DNA of 64,000 nt, taken from assembly GCF_014524545.1 (NCBI RefSeq), contig NZ_CP053557.1, positions 2,133,501 to 2,197,500 on the forward strand. Reading direction: 5' to 3'. The notes below the pieces were generated by a model. It searched no databases. It worked only from the letters and a program-made list of their open reading frames with translations, and had not been told where the DNA came from. The stretch is from Exiguobacterium sp. Helios (GTDB taxonomy: Bacteria; Bacillota; Bacilli; Exiguobacteriales; Exiguobacteriaceae). Position numbers and translations under genes: made by a program. Shown here piece after piece: positions 34,996 through 44,465 of this stretch (positions are counted from its first letter, which is position 1; each line of letters begins with the position of its first letter).

Positions 34996-35093
34996 GTGCG
35001 CCACATCCCTACGTCCGTCTGAACGGAACAGGTTCGAAGGGTTAAAGTCCAATCACTTCTCTCAGCCGCTTGACGCGACACCCCTTGCGGTCA
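34996..35093 (-). ncRNA. TPP riboswitch (THI element)
   Basis: Minus-strand landmarks in order: GGGGTG near the 5' end, GCTGAGA, AACCCTTCGAACCTG, and CGTAGGGATGTG. These are the conserved P2, J-P2/P4 and P4-P5 parts of the TPP aptamer. Followed by a hairpin with a T-run, so TPP binding should terminate transcription ahead of thiT-thiN. Confidence 0.95.
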
Positions 35094-35118
35094 TCATTTA
35101 ATTTTGATTCTGCCCCTA

Positions 35119-35775
35119 TTATACGTGAGCAGCATTCCGAATACTAGTGATTGCTTCTGAATAATCCGGTGCATTGTAGATAGCGGAACCTGCAACAAGT
35201 ACGTTTGCCCCATTCTCGATACATAATTTTGCTGTTTCCGCATTAACTCCACCATCGATTTCAATCTCGAAGGATAGATTTTGTTCTGCTTTCATTGCAG
35301 CCAGTTGATTTAATTTCTTCATCACACCTGGAATGAACGCTTGTCCGCCGAATCCCGGATTGACCGTCATCAATAAGACCATGTCCACATCTTCAAGCAC
35401 GTGTTCGATCGTCGACAGCGGCGTATGCGGGTTGAGTACTACTCCTGCTTTCGCTCCAGCTGCTTTGATTTGTTGCAACACACGATGGACATGATTCGTC
35501 GCCTCCACGTGGAAGGTTACGATATCAGCACCTGCTGCAACGAAGGATTCGACAAAGTTTTCCGGACGATCAATCATGAGATGGACGTCGAGAACCATAT
35601 CTGTTTTTTGACGTAAACTGCTTAATACAGGGAGTCCAAAGGAAATGTTCGGAACAAATTGACCATCCATGACATCAAAATGGATATAATCGGCTCCCGC
35701 CGCTTCAACTGCTTTGACATCCCGCTCTAAATTTGCAAAATCTGCTGATAAGATTGATGGTGCGATTTTAATCAT
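35119..35775 (-). CDS. rpe: Ribulose-phosphate 3-epimerase
   Basis: Interconverts ribulose-5-P and xylulose-5-P. 218 aa TIM barrel: IAPSILSADFANLE, DVMDGQFVPNISFG (metal His/Asp), HLMIDRPE, MTVNPGFGGQAFI, EIDGGVN. The ATG is 1 nt after the rsgA stop, with CGGAGG just before. Confidence 0.98.
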   Translation of the reverse strand: MIKIAPSILSADFANLERDVKAVEAAGADYIHFDVMDGQFVPNISFGLPVLSSLRQKTDMVLDVHLMIDRPENFVESFVAAGADIVTFHVEATNHVHRVLQQIKAAGAKAGVVLNPHTPLSTIEHVLEDVDMVLLMTVNPGFGGQAFIPGVMKKLNQLAAMKAEQNLSFEIEIDGGVNAETAKLCIENGANVLVAGSAIYNAPDYSEAITSIRNAAHV

Positions 35776-35776
35776 C

Positions 35777-36682
35777 TTAATACCTCCGCGTCCGATTCTT
35801 GATTTCCTCTACAAACATACCATAATTCGTATACCGGGAAGCCATGATTTCATGGGCCTCGACGGCTTTTTTAACGGCACAACCGGGCTCATTCAAGTGC
35901 AGACAGCCACGGTACTTGCATTCGTCCTGTAAAGCAACAAATTCAGGGAAACACCATCGTAACTCCTCGAGTTCCATTTCGTGCGGAAAATCGAGATTCG
36001 AAAATCCCGGGGTATCTGCAATTAAGCCTTCGCCAAGCGGAATCAATGTCACATGACGGGTAGTATGGCGTCCACGACCAAGTGCCTTCGAAATATGACT
36101 CGTTTCCAGTGCCAACGAAGGTTCCAAGGCATTCAACAACGAACTTTTCCCTACACCGGATTGTCCGGCCAGGACACTCGTTTTATCTTTTAACAACGGA
36201 CGGACAGATTCGACTCCGGCCAATGTCTCACTTGAAGTTTCGATGACGTGATATCCGATGGTCCGGTAAGCGGCAATGGCTTCCAATACCCCTTGTTCGG
36301 CTTCACCTTGTAACAAGTCCATCTTCGTCAAGATGATGATCGGTTGAATTTCCTTTGCTTCAATCAACACTAAAAACCGGTCCAACAGATGGGCAGAAAA
36401 ATCAGGTTCTGCTGCCGATACGACCAACAAAGCTTGATCGATATTGGCAACTGGTGGGCGGACCAAGAAATTTTGACGGTCTTTTACTTCCAGGATATAT
36501 CCGGTCTCACTTTCGATGTGTAACACGACTTCATCGCCGACGACAGGGCTGATGCCCCGTTTTCTGAAATTACCGCGTGCCCGTGAACGGATTTCACCTT
36601 GAGGCGTCATGACATCATAAAAGCCACCCTGTAAACGGATAATCGTTCCATCCCGATTATCTTCAATTCGATTTTCTGCCAT
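35777..36682 (-). CDS. rsgA: Ribosome small-subunit GTPase RsgA
   Basis: Late 30S assembly GTPase. 301 aa: N-terminal OB fold (about 1-75), circularly permuted G domain with LTKMDLL before GQSGVGKSSLLN and DTPGFSNLD, and a C-terminal zinc site ECKYRGCLHLNEPGC. The start is ATG 36682 with AAAGGAGGG; the ORF extends 45 codons upstream, which overlap prkC and are rejected. In other Gram-positives it is functionally linked to the PrkC kinase encoded upstream. Confidence 0.98.
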   Translation of the reverse strand: MAENRIEDNRDGTIIRLQGGFYDVMTPQGEIRSRARGNFRKRGISPVVGDEVVLHIESETGYILEVKDRQNFLVRPPVANIDQALLVVSAAEPDFSAHLLDRFLVLIEAKEIQPIIILTKMDLLQGEAEQGVLEAIAAYRTIGYHVIETSSETLAGVESVRPLLKDKTSVLAGQSGVGKSSLLNALEPSLALETSHISKALGRGRHTTRHVTLIPLGEGLIADTPGFSNLDFPHEMELEELRWCFPEFVALQDECKYRGCLHLNEPGCAVKKAVEAHEIMASRYTNYGMFVEEIKNRTRRY

Positions 36683-36719
36683 CCTATGCCCTCCTTTGTC
36701 AGGATTAACGTCCTGCTCG

Positions 36720-38645
36720 TTATTCTTGTGATTTTGCCTGATTGTACGTAATCGTCTTCGCCCGGTAAACTTCGTCATCTTTATAAATCGTAATCTTGCC
36801 TTCTTCTCCCGGATCAATCGTCAATGGAACATCAAACGTTTCATCCTGATCAATCGATTCTTCGATGACGGTTCGTTTTCCTTTGGCATCTTCCGTCTCA
36901 ATCCGGACGAGTTGACGTGGCGCAGGCTCCTCGTCTTCACTGACGCCATCATAGACTACTTTCTCGGGGAACGTCGCCGTGATGGTCTTTTCTTCCTCTC
37001 CGCGAGAAATAAAGACCGTTACCGAATCGTTCGGTTCGACTTGCGCACCGGCTTGCGGATATTGACGAATGACCTGATCGAGCGCGACCTCACTTGAGAA
37101 CTCCTGTTCAAACGTCCCGTCCAGTCCCATCTCATCCAAATAAGCTTTTGCTTCAGCACTCGATAAGTCAGTCAAATCTTTCAGAACGAATACGGGTGAT
37201 CCATTTGAGACCGTGATGGTAATCATCTGTTCTTTCGCGATGACTTCCGTTCCAGCTGAAATGGATTGCCGGATGACATTCCCACGTTTGATGTCTTCAG
37301 AGTCTTCCCGTTCGACATCCACTTTTTCAAAACCGCTGTCCTTTAAGATGGCGATCGCTTTTTTCTCTGTCTCATCTGAGACGTCCGGCACCTCGACCGG
37401 ATCGCTTCCTGTCGAAACGATCAAATCCACCGTCGATCCTTTTTTAACCGTCGCCTGTTCACGCGGTGACTGACTGATGACGAACCCTTCTTCCACCGTA
37501 TCACTTGAGCGTTCGGTCGATTCCACGATGAATCCCATTTTTTCAAGCTTCGTTTCCGCGTCGTCGGCATCTTTCCCCGTTACATCCGGAACGACGACCG
37601 TCGGGTCAGGCCACATGGCAAAAGTCGTTGCGGCTCCAGCCATTATGAATAACAATAATAAGATGATCCACCACGCACGTTTCTTTTTCTTTTCTGGTTT
37701 TGACATGACGGTAGCGACCTTCGGAACCGGTGCTGTGTGTTCGATGTCTGCTGTTGGCAGGGACACTGGACTGAGCACCATCGTTTTTTCCATCAAATCG
37801 TCACCGCGAATGCCTTCACTTGCCCGTTCAGCTGACATCGCGGTCACCATGTCTTCTTTGAAGGCAGCGACCGTTTGTTGCCGATCATGCGGCGCTTTCG
37901 AGAGAGCTTGCATGATGCAATTTTCTAAAGCTTGCGGCACAGCCGGATTTAACGAGGTCGGACGACGGGCAGTATCTTGCAGATGTTTCAGTGCGACAGC
38001 AACCGGTGAATCGCCTTCAAACGGAACTTGCCCCGTCACGAGTTCGTACAAAACGGCTCCCAGCGAATAAATATCTGATTTTTCATCCGCAAATTTTCCT
38101 TTTGCCTGTTCCGGCGAAAAGTAATGCACGGATCCGAGGACTGACATCGTGTGGGTCAGGGTCGCATTCGACATGGCGACCGCAATGCCGAAATCGGTCA
38201 CCTTGACAGTCCCATCCTCACGGACCAGCATATTTTGCGGTTTGATATCGCGATGAATAATCCGGTGTGCATGGGCATGATCAATTGCATCACAAATTTG
38301 GCTGATGATGTCAATCGCTTTTGCGACCGGCAATGCTCGCCCTTCACAATACGTTTTCAGTGTCATGCCATCAATATATTCCATTACGATATAATAAATC
38401 GCTTCTTCTTCTCCTACGTCATAAACCGCGACGATGTTGGGATGATTTAAACTCGTCGCAGCATGTGCCTCTCGTTCAAATCGACGGATGAATTGTTCAT
38501 CATGCGAAAACTCTGTACGTAAAATTTTGATTGCGACAGTTCGATTCAAGATTTCATCATATGCCTGATAAACGTTTGCCATCCCGCCATTTCCAACTAA
38601 CCGTTCTATGCGGTAGCGGTCGTTCAATCGATCTCCGTAACGCAT
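36720..38645 (-). CDS. prkC: Ser/Thr protein kinase PrkC with PASTA repeats
   Basis: 641 aa. Kinase domain with VGNGGMANVYQAYD, Lys40, HRDIKPQN (131-138) and DFGIA (151-155); juxtamembrane KKKKR; one transmembrane segment (about 324-344); three extracellular PASTA repeats (about 350-415, 418-480, 487-550) and an 85-residue acidic C-terminal domain. Such kinases sense muropeptides or lipid II. 2 nt after prpC, its cognate phosphatase. Confidence 0.98.
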   Translation of the reverse strand: MRYGDRLNDRYRIERLVGNGGMANVYQAYDEILNRTVAIKILRTEFSHDEQFIRRFEREAHAATSLNHPNIVAVYDVGEEEAIYYIVMEYIDGMTLKTYCEGRALPVAKAIDIISQICDAIDHAHAHRIIHRDIKPQNMLVREDGTVKVTDFGIAVAMSNATLTHTMSVLGSVHYFSPEQAKGKFADEKSDIYSLGAVLYELVTGQVPFEGDSPVAVALKHLQDTARRPTSLNPAVPQALENCIMQALSKAPHDRQQTVAAFKEDMVTAMSAERASEGIRGDDLMEKTMVLSPVSLPTADIEHTAPVPKVATVMSKPEKKKKRAWWIILLLLFIMAGAATTFAMWPDPTVVVPDVTGKDADDAETKLEKMGFIVESTERSSDTVEEGFVISQSPREQATVKKGSTVDLIVSTGSDPVEVPDVSDETEKKAIAILKDSGFEKVDVEREDSEDIKRGNVIRQSISAGTEVIAKEQMITITVSNGSPVFVLKDLTDLSSAEAKAYLDEMGLDGTFEQEFSSEVALDQVIRQYPQAGAQVEPNDSVTVFISRGEEEKTITATFPEKVVYDGVSEDEEPAPRQLVRIETEDAKGKRTVIEESIDQDETFDVPLTIDPGEEGKITIYKDDEVYRAKTITYNQAKSQE

Positions 38646-38647
38646 AT

Positions 38648-39382
38648 TCAGATCCTCTCTCTTTCTTTAAAACGGATTGCAGCAATCGTAATGTTGTCTG
38701 CGCCTCCCCGGTCATTCGCCTCGGACACGAGACGTTCGACAATCGTATCGAGCGGTGCATCTTCTTGAAGCAACCGCTCGATGACTTCATGAGGCACCTC
38801 ATCCGACAAGCCGTCGCTGCACACTAACACGATATCATAGTCCGGTGCATCCCGGACTTGAATGTCGACATCCACGGACTCGTTCGAACCGACGGATCGT
38901 GTAATGACATTACGACGGGGATGATTTTCAAGCTCTGCTTCCGATAATTCCCCTAATTGTTTGAGCATGTTGACATAGGAATGGTCATCCGTCAGCTGTT
39001 TTAATTGTCCTTCTTCCAGGGCATAGACGCGGCTGTCCCCTACGTGTCCAATGACAAGTAAATCATCCGACCAGCAGACACAGGCCATCGTCGTGCCGAC
39101 AATCGACAAATTTTCGACTTGAGAAAAACGTTGAATCTGCGCATTGGCTTCTTTCACTAATCGTTCAATCCAGGAAGATAACTCCATCGGGCGGTTTGGC
39201 ATATCTGCGTATGCTTCGGCAAAAATCTGCTTGACGATGGCACTCGCCGTTTCACCGGCTGCATGTCCCCCCATGCCGTCAGCGACGACAGCTAATCCTT
39301 GTGTCGCATCGCCTACCAATAAGACCGTGTCCTCATTTTTTGAACGGACCTTTCCAGTCGTCGTCAAATAAGCTAACTCCAT
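38648..39382 (-). CDS. prpC: PP2C protein phosphatase PrpC
   Basis: Dephosphorylates PrkC and its targets. 244 aa. Metal-binding acids in VRSKNEDTV, VVADGMGGHAAGE, GDSRVYAL, LVCSDGLSDEV and RGGADNITIAAI. The start is ATG 39382 with GAGGAGG; the ATG five codons upstream is part of that ribosome site. Coupled tightly to prkC. Confidence 0.98.
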   Translation of the reverse strand: MELAYLTTTGKVRSKNEDTVLLVGDATQGLAVVADGMGGHAAGETASAIVKQIFAEAYADMPNRPMELSSWIERLVKEANAQIQRFSQVENLSIVGTTMACVCWSDDLLVIGHVGDSRVYALEEGQLKQLTDDHSYVNMLKQLGELSEAELENHPRRNVITRSVGSNESVDVDIQVRDAPDYDIVLVCSDGLSDEVPHEVIERLLQEDAPLDTIVERLVSEANDRGGADNITIAAIRFKERERI

Positions 39383-39406
39383 ACCCGTCCTCCTCATCGT
39401 TTTTTA

Positions 39407-40747
39407 TTATCCTGTTGGTTCATTCACTTTTTTGAATGCAGCGATATAAAAACCATCTGTACCAAGTGATGTCGGGAGTAATTTTAATTCAGCCCGTTCA
39501 CCAATCAGCGATTGAACGGCTTCCGGCATCCGTGTTTTGAATGTCTCGTCAAAAACAAATCCTTGGCTGAGAATATAGTCCGTTTGCTGCTCATTTTCGA
39601 GCGGATCCATCGTACAGGTTGAATAAACGAATGTTCCATCCAGTTTGACCAGCGGAAGAACCGCTTCCAGAATCTGCCGCTGAATGACCGGCAACTGCGT
39701 TAAGTCTTCCGGACGTTTCGTCCACTTGATATCGGGTTTCCGGCGAATGACACCGAGTCCCGAACACGGTGCGTCGACCAACACCCGGTCAAACGACGCC
39801 TCCTCAAAACGTGTTCCCGCTTGACGGGCATCCAGTGCTTCCGCCTGAACATTTTCAAGTCCAAGACGAACTGCCTGTTTTTCTAGTAATTTCACTTTGT
39901 GTGGATGAAGATCCAGTGCCAACAACGAGCCGCTCGCCAAACCTTCCGCGATATGCATCGCTTTCCCGCCTGGGGCCGCACAGCTGTCCAAGACACGGTC
40001 TGTTGGTTGTGCGCCTAACGCTGCAGCAACCAGCATCGAACTTTCGTCCTGGAGCGACAGGTAACCACGTTCCAATAAATCCGTCTGTTGCACACTGCCA
40101 CTGATGATTTCTAGACCGTCTGGTGCCGCATGGGCTGGTTTCGCACTGACGCCCTGGGCTTCCAGTAATTCAATCGCTTCTTGTCTGTCTGTCCGGGTCC
40201 GGTTGACACGTACGGTAACGGGGGCCGGTTCATTGTTCAGTCGGCACATCTGCCACGTTTCTTCTTCTCCGAATAATTCAATCCACCGTTCGACGAGCCA
40301 TGCCGGATGGCTTGTTTCGATACTGATTCGGTCGACCACTGAAGGAATCGCTGAGAAATCAGGTTTTCCTTGTCGAAGGACGTTCCGCAACACACCGTTA
40401 ACAACTTTCGCGATATGCGGTTTACCTCGTGTCTTGGCAATCTCGACTGCCTCGTTGATGACGGCGTGATCCGGAATCCGGTCGAGATAAAACAGTTGAT
40501 AGACACTCATCCGTAATAACGGACGCATGAATGGGTCCAGCTTCTTTTGTTTCGTTAAGAACGGTTCTAAAATATAGTCGAGTGTCAATTCACGGCTGAG
40601 CGTTCCGTACACCAGTTCCGTATATAAGCCGACATCCGCTTTTGAGATAGCACGTTTTTCAAGCATCTGGTGGACGGAAATCGTGGAGAAAGCCCCACCT
40701 TGACCAATTTTTAATAAAGTTGTTACTGCTGCATCTCTGACATTCAT
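39407..40747 (-). CDS. rsmB: 16S rRNA (cytosine967-C5)-methyltransferase RsmB
   Basis: 446 aa. N-terminal NusB-like RNA-binding domain (1-135), SAM-binding CAAPGGKAMHIAE, and the two catalytic cysteines in VDAPCSGLGVIRRKPD and VYSTCTMDPLENE. The ATG overlaps the def-fmt stop by 4 nt. Confidence 0.98.
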   Translation of the reverse strand: MNVRDAAVTTLLKIGQGGAFSTISVHQMLEKRAISKADVGLYTELVYGTLSRELTLDYILEPFLTKQKKLDPFMRPLLRMSVYQLFYLDRIPDHAVINEAVEIAKTRGKPHIAKVVNGVLRNVLRQGKPDFSAIPSVVDRISIETSHPAWLVERWIELFGEEETWQMCRLNNEPAPVTVRVNRTRTDRQEAIELLEAQGVSAKPAHAAPDGLEIISGSVQQTDLLERGYLSLQDESSMLVAAALGAQPTDRVLDSCAAPGGKAMHIAEGLASGSLLALDLHPHKVKLLEKQAVRLGLENVQAEALDARQAGTRFEEASFDRVLVDAPCSGLGVIRRKPDIKWTKRPEDLTQLPVIQRQILEAVLPLVKLDGTFVYSTCTMDPLENEQQTDYILSQGFVFDETFKTRMPEAVQSLIGERAELKLLPTSLGTDGFYIAAFKKVNEPTG

Positions 40748-42129
40748 GCTTGTTCGCCTACTTTCTGTCCAATCGTCAATGTCTGTCCGACACCACGCAT
40801 AAATGTGGCACCGTCCATCCGTTTTTTTCCGGCCGGTTGTACATCTACTAATTTCAATGCGACATCAGATCCGGTTGCGATGACCGGTCCGTCGGCTTCG
40901 AGGGCAATGATTTCGCCCGCCGGTCCGTGACCCGGGACTTTTTCAGCAAAGTAGACTTTCAGACGGTCTGAACCAAGCATCGTATACGCACTCGGGAAGG
41001 GATTCATTCCGCGAATTTGATTGTATAACGCTTCTCCGGGACGTGAAAAATCAAGTCGTTCCCGTTCCCGGCTGATATTCGGAGAAAACGTGACGTCTTC
41101 CTCCCGTTGCGCTTCCGGTGTCAACGTACCTGCAATCAACTGCGGTAATGTTTCGATTAATAATCGGGCACCGGCAGCACTGAGCTTGTCAAACATCGTT
41201 CCGACCGTGTCACGCTCTTCAATCGGTACGATGATTTTTGATAACATATCTCCAGCATCCAGCTTGTCGACCATATACATGATCGTGACCCCTGTTTCTG
41301 TTTCCCCGTCGATAATCGCCTGATGAATCGGGGCTCCGCCGCGATACTTCGGTAATAAGGACGCGTGGACATTAATCGCGCCGTATTGTGGGGCTTCGAG
41401 CACTGCCGTCGGAACGATTTGTCCGTAAGCAGCCGTAATGATTAAGTCCGGTTTTAAATCAAGCAGCTCTTGATAGTCTTCACGGATTTTAATTGGTTGT
41501 AACACCGGGATTTCGTGAGACAATGCTACTTCTTTCACCGGTGTCGGCTTGATTTCACGTTTGCGTCCGACGGGTTTATCCGGCTGGGAGACGACACCGA
41601 CGACATCATAGCCGGCATCAATCACTTCCCGGAGCGTTTTTGCGGCAAAGTCCGGCGTCCCCATGAAGACGACGCGAGGAGATGCTTCTGTTTCGACTAA
41701 TTTATCCGTAAACAATACACCGTCCAGATGATCCATTTCGTGCTGAATCGCCCGTGCAAAAAAACCATTCGCCTTAATTTTGACACTCCGTCCTAGACGG
41801 TCTTGTGATTTGACAACGATTTGCTCAAACCGTTCGACCGGTCCGAAAATTCCCGGCATGCTCAAACATCCTTCGTCATCGATTTCTGAACCGGATGCTT
41901 CGATAATTTCCGGGTTAATCAGCTCGATTGGTCCCGTTTCATCATCCGTATGGACGACGGCGACACGAATCGGCTGATTGATTTGCGGCGCAGCGAGTCC
42001 GACGCCGTCATATTCGTACATCGTATCGAACATACGATCAATCATTTTCCCTAATTTCTTATCAAACTTCGTTACTCGTTGGCATTTTTGACGCAATACT
42101 TCATTTGGTACTTCTACAACTTTATACAT
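40744..42129 (-). CDS. Fused peptide deformylase - methionyl-tRNA formyltransferase
   Basis: One 461-aa ORF with no internal stop. Residues 1-148 are peptide deformylase with all three motifs: GVGLAAPQ (42-49), EGCLS (86-90, metal Cys88) and HEMDH (130-134, metal His130 and His134, Glu131). Residues 152-461 are methionyl-tRNA formyltransferase: RVVFMGTPDFA, INVHASLLPKYRGGAPI (catalytic Asn/His) and KLDAGDML, with the C-terminal OB-like domain. The usual Def C-terminal tail is missing and only about 4-8 residues join the domains. The only internal ATG near the junction would remove the first Fmt beta strand. The start is ATG 42129 with GAGGTGG. In B. subtilis the same locus holds separate defA and fmt. 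It overlaps rsmB by 4 nt and starts 11 nt after priA. Confidence 0.96.
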   Translation of the reverse strand: MYKVVEVPNEVLRQKCQRVTKFDKKLGKMIDRMFDTMYEYDGVGLAAPQINQPIRVAVVHTDDETGPIELINPEIIEASGSEIDDEGCLSMPGIFGPVERFEQIVVKSQDRLGRSVKIKANGFFARAIQHEMDHLDGVLFTDKLVETEASPRVVFMGTPDFAAKTLREVIDAGYDVVGVVSQPDKPVGRKREIKPTPVKEVALSHEIPVLQPIKIREDYQELLDLKPDLIITAAYGQIVPTAVLEAPQYGAINVHASLLPKYRGGAPIHQAIIDGETETGVTIMYMVDKLDAGDMLSKIIVPIEERDTVGTMFDKLSAAGARLLIETLPQLIAGTLTPEAQREEDVTFSPNISRERERLDFSRPGEALYNQIRGMNPFPSAYTMLGSDRLKVYFAEKVPGHGPAGEIIALEADGPVIATGSDVALKLVDVQPAGKKRMDGATFMRGVGQTLTIGQKVGEQA

Positions 42130-42140
42130 AGTTTGCCACC

Positions 42141-44465
42141 TCACATGAATACAAATGGATTTAAATCCACTGTTACTTGGACTTTTTGTTTGATGCGTAA
42201 TGCAAGCATCGCACGGAGTGCCTCCCGTACTTCTTCTTGACCTTTATGTTTTAAAATCACCTGTTGGCGATACATGTTTTTCAACCGTGCGAGCGGGGCT
42301 TCGAGCGGACCGTTGACAATTAAATCGTCTGATTCCAAATGCCGGAGTTGTCCGGCAATCGCTTCTGCTTCTGCTTGGGCTTCAAGCGGATGGGCCGCTG
42401 AAATCGTGATCAATCCTAAAAACCAGAAGGGCGGGTGCCCCCCTAATTTGCGCAACTGCATTTCCCGCTTATAAAACGCTTCATAGTCATGCCGTTTTGC
42501 CGTCTGGATGACGTAATGATCCGGGTTATACGTCTGGATGATCGATTGACCGGCAAGTGCTCCCCGACCGGCCCGCCCTGAAACCTGTGTGATCAACTGA
42601 AACGTTCGTTCACTCGCCCGAAAATCGGGAATTCCGAGTGTGGCATCCGCAGCAATGACACCGACCAGTGTCACATTCGGAAAATCAAGTCCTTTTGCAA
42701 TCATTTGTGTCCCGAGCAAAATATTTCCTTCGCCGCGCTCAAACGCATTTAGTAATTTTTCATGCGCCCCTTTACGTGACGTCGTGTCTTGATCCATCCG
42801 AATGATTTTGGCTTCCGGAATTAAATGTGCCAGTTCTTCTTCGATTTTTTGCGTTCCGGTACCGAACTGCCGAATTTTTTTCGATTCACACGACGGACAC
42901 GTTTTCGGCATCGCTGCTTCAAATCCACAATAATGACACTTCAGACAATCTTGGTGTTGATGATAAGTCAGATTGACAGCGCAATGAGGACATTGAAGCG
43001 TTTCTCCACAATCCCGGCACAGCACGAATGTCGTGTATCCCCGTCGATTGAGGAGCAAGACCGTCTGTTCGCCCCGCTCGATGCGCTGTTTGATTCCTTC
43101 GACAAGCGCGAGGCTGAACGGCGTTCGATTGCCGCGTTCTAGTTCTTTTCGCATATCGATGATCTCGACCGGTGGAAGTTCGCCTCCGAATCGTTCTGTC
43201 AGAGGGAGGTAACGATAGACCCCTTTCTGAGAGCGTGCATACGTCTCTAGAATCGGCGTCGCACTTCCAAGGACGACGGGACATTTATGGTATGCCGCTC
43301 GCCATGTTGCCACGTCCCGGGTATGATACCGCGGATTTTCTTCTTGTTTATAGGTCGTTTCATGTTCTTCGTCTAAAATGATCACACCGATGTTCGTTAA
43401 CGGTGCAAAAATCGCAGATCGTGCTCCGACGACGACGTCCACTTCTCCATGCGAAATCTTGCGCCATTCATCGTATTTTTCACCTAACGACAACCCGCTG
43501 TGCAGCACGGCGACACGGTCTCCGAACCGTCGTTTAAAACGTTTGACCATCATCGGTGTCAAACTGATTTCCGGTACGAGCAGAATGGCTTGGCGTCCCC
43601 GTTCAAGCATGGTATGAATCGATTCGAGATACACTTCCGTTTTCCCGCTCCCGGTCACCCCATGGAGTAAAAACGTATTCGTTTCATCCGGTGCCGTAAT
43701 CGCATCGACGGCATCCTGCTGGTGCGTCGTCAACGTAGAAGGAACAAAGATATCCTGGACAAGATGTTCATACGGATTCCGGTTCACATCAATCGTCTCA
43801 ACCGTAATGACGCCTTTTTTCTCCAGACTATTGAGAATGCTGACGGTCAAATCGAGTTCATGCATCACTTCACTCCATAACACCTCCGGACGTTCCATCA
43901 GATAATCACGAAACAGGATCTGCTTGGTAGCTTGTTTTGATAATTCAATCGTCTCATCAAGCAGGCGGATCCGTTTGTCCGTTTTAGAGGTTTTCTTTTC
44001 TTTGACAACCGGTTGGAGGTGCACCTCTCCCTTTTGAGCAGCTACTAAAATCTGTTGCTGGACCTCACTCGGAAACTGGCTGATTTTCTTCTGATTCCAG
44101 TGAACCAGTCGCGGGTCTTCCGCCAAAATCAGTTTATCATAACTGACTTTCAAAGCAGCAGGTAACATCGCGAGGAGCGCTGTCGCCTGATAGCAAAGTG
44201 TCGTCTCTGATAAATAACCCGACAGTCGAAGTAATTCTTCCGTATACGTCGGAGTCTCATCGAGAACACGTACGATCGGTTTGATTCGTGCGAGATTGGT
44301 CTCATCCTTCACGGCTACGACGATTCCGAGTAAGGAGCGCGGACCAAACGGAACTTCGACACGCATACCGGGAACGACGAGATCACGCCATAAATCCGGT
44401 ACTTCATAGTCAAATGGCCGATCCACCGTCGCAGCGGCGACATCGACGATGACTTCAGCAATCAT
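42141..44465 (-). CDS. priA: Primosomal replication-restart helicase PriA
   Basis: 774 aa. N-terminal 3'-DNA-binding domain (IAEVIVDVAAATVDRPFDYEVP), Walker A HGVTGSGKTEVYL, Walker B ILDEEHETTYK, a zinc-binding cysteine cluster (CRDCGETLQCPHC...CLKCHYCG...CPSC) and QVSGRAGRG. The start ATG overlaps the coaBC stop by 4 nt. Confidence 0.98.
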   Translation of the reverse strand: MIAEVIVDVAAATVDRPFDYEVPDLWRDLVVPGMRVEVPFGPRSLLGIVVAVKDETNLARIKPIVRVLDETPTYTEELLRLSGYLSETTLCYQATALLAMLPAALKVSYDKLILAEDPRLVHWNQKKISQFPSEVQQQILVAAQKGEVHLQPVVKEKKTSKTDKRIRLLDETIELSKQATKQILFRDYLMERPEVLWSEVMHELDLTVSILNSLEKKGVITVETIDVNRNPYEHLVQDIFVPSTLTTHQQDAVDAITAPDETNTFLLHGVTGSGKTEVYLESIHTMLERGRQAILLVPEISLTPMMVKRFKRRFGDRVAVLHSGLSLGEKYDEWRKISHGEVDVVVGARSAIFAPLTNIGVIILDEEHETTYKQEENPRYHTRDVATWRAAYHKCPVVLGSATPILETYARSQKGVYRYLPLTERFGGELPPVEIIDMRKELERGNRTPFSLALVEGIKQRIERGEQTVLLLNRRGYTTFVLCRDCGETLQCPHCAVNLTYHQHQDCLKCHYCGFEAAMPKTCPSCESKKIRQFGTGTQKIEEELAHLIPEAKIIRMDQDTTSRKGAHEKLLNAFERGEGNILLGTQMIAKGLDFPNVTLVGVIAADATLGIPDFRASERTFQLITQVSGRAGRGALAGQSIIQTYNPDHYVIQTAKRHDYEAFYKREMQLRKLGGHPPFWFLGLITISAAHPLEAQAEAEAIAGQLRHLESDDLIVNGPLEAPLARLKNMYRQQVILKHKGQEEVREALRAMLALRIKQKVQVTVDLNPFVFM

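Noticed and set aside
41640-41720. Def and Fmt as two separate overlapping genes
   Set aside because: No stop codon at the Def end and no usable Fmt start with a ribosome site; one frame runs through.
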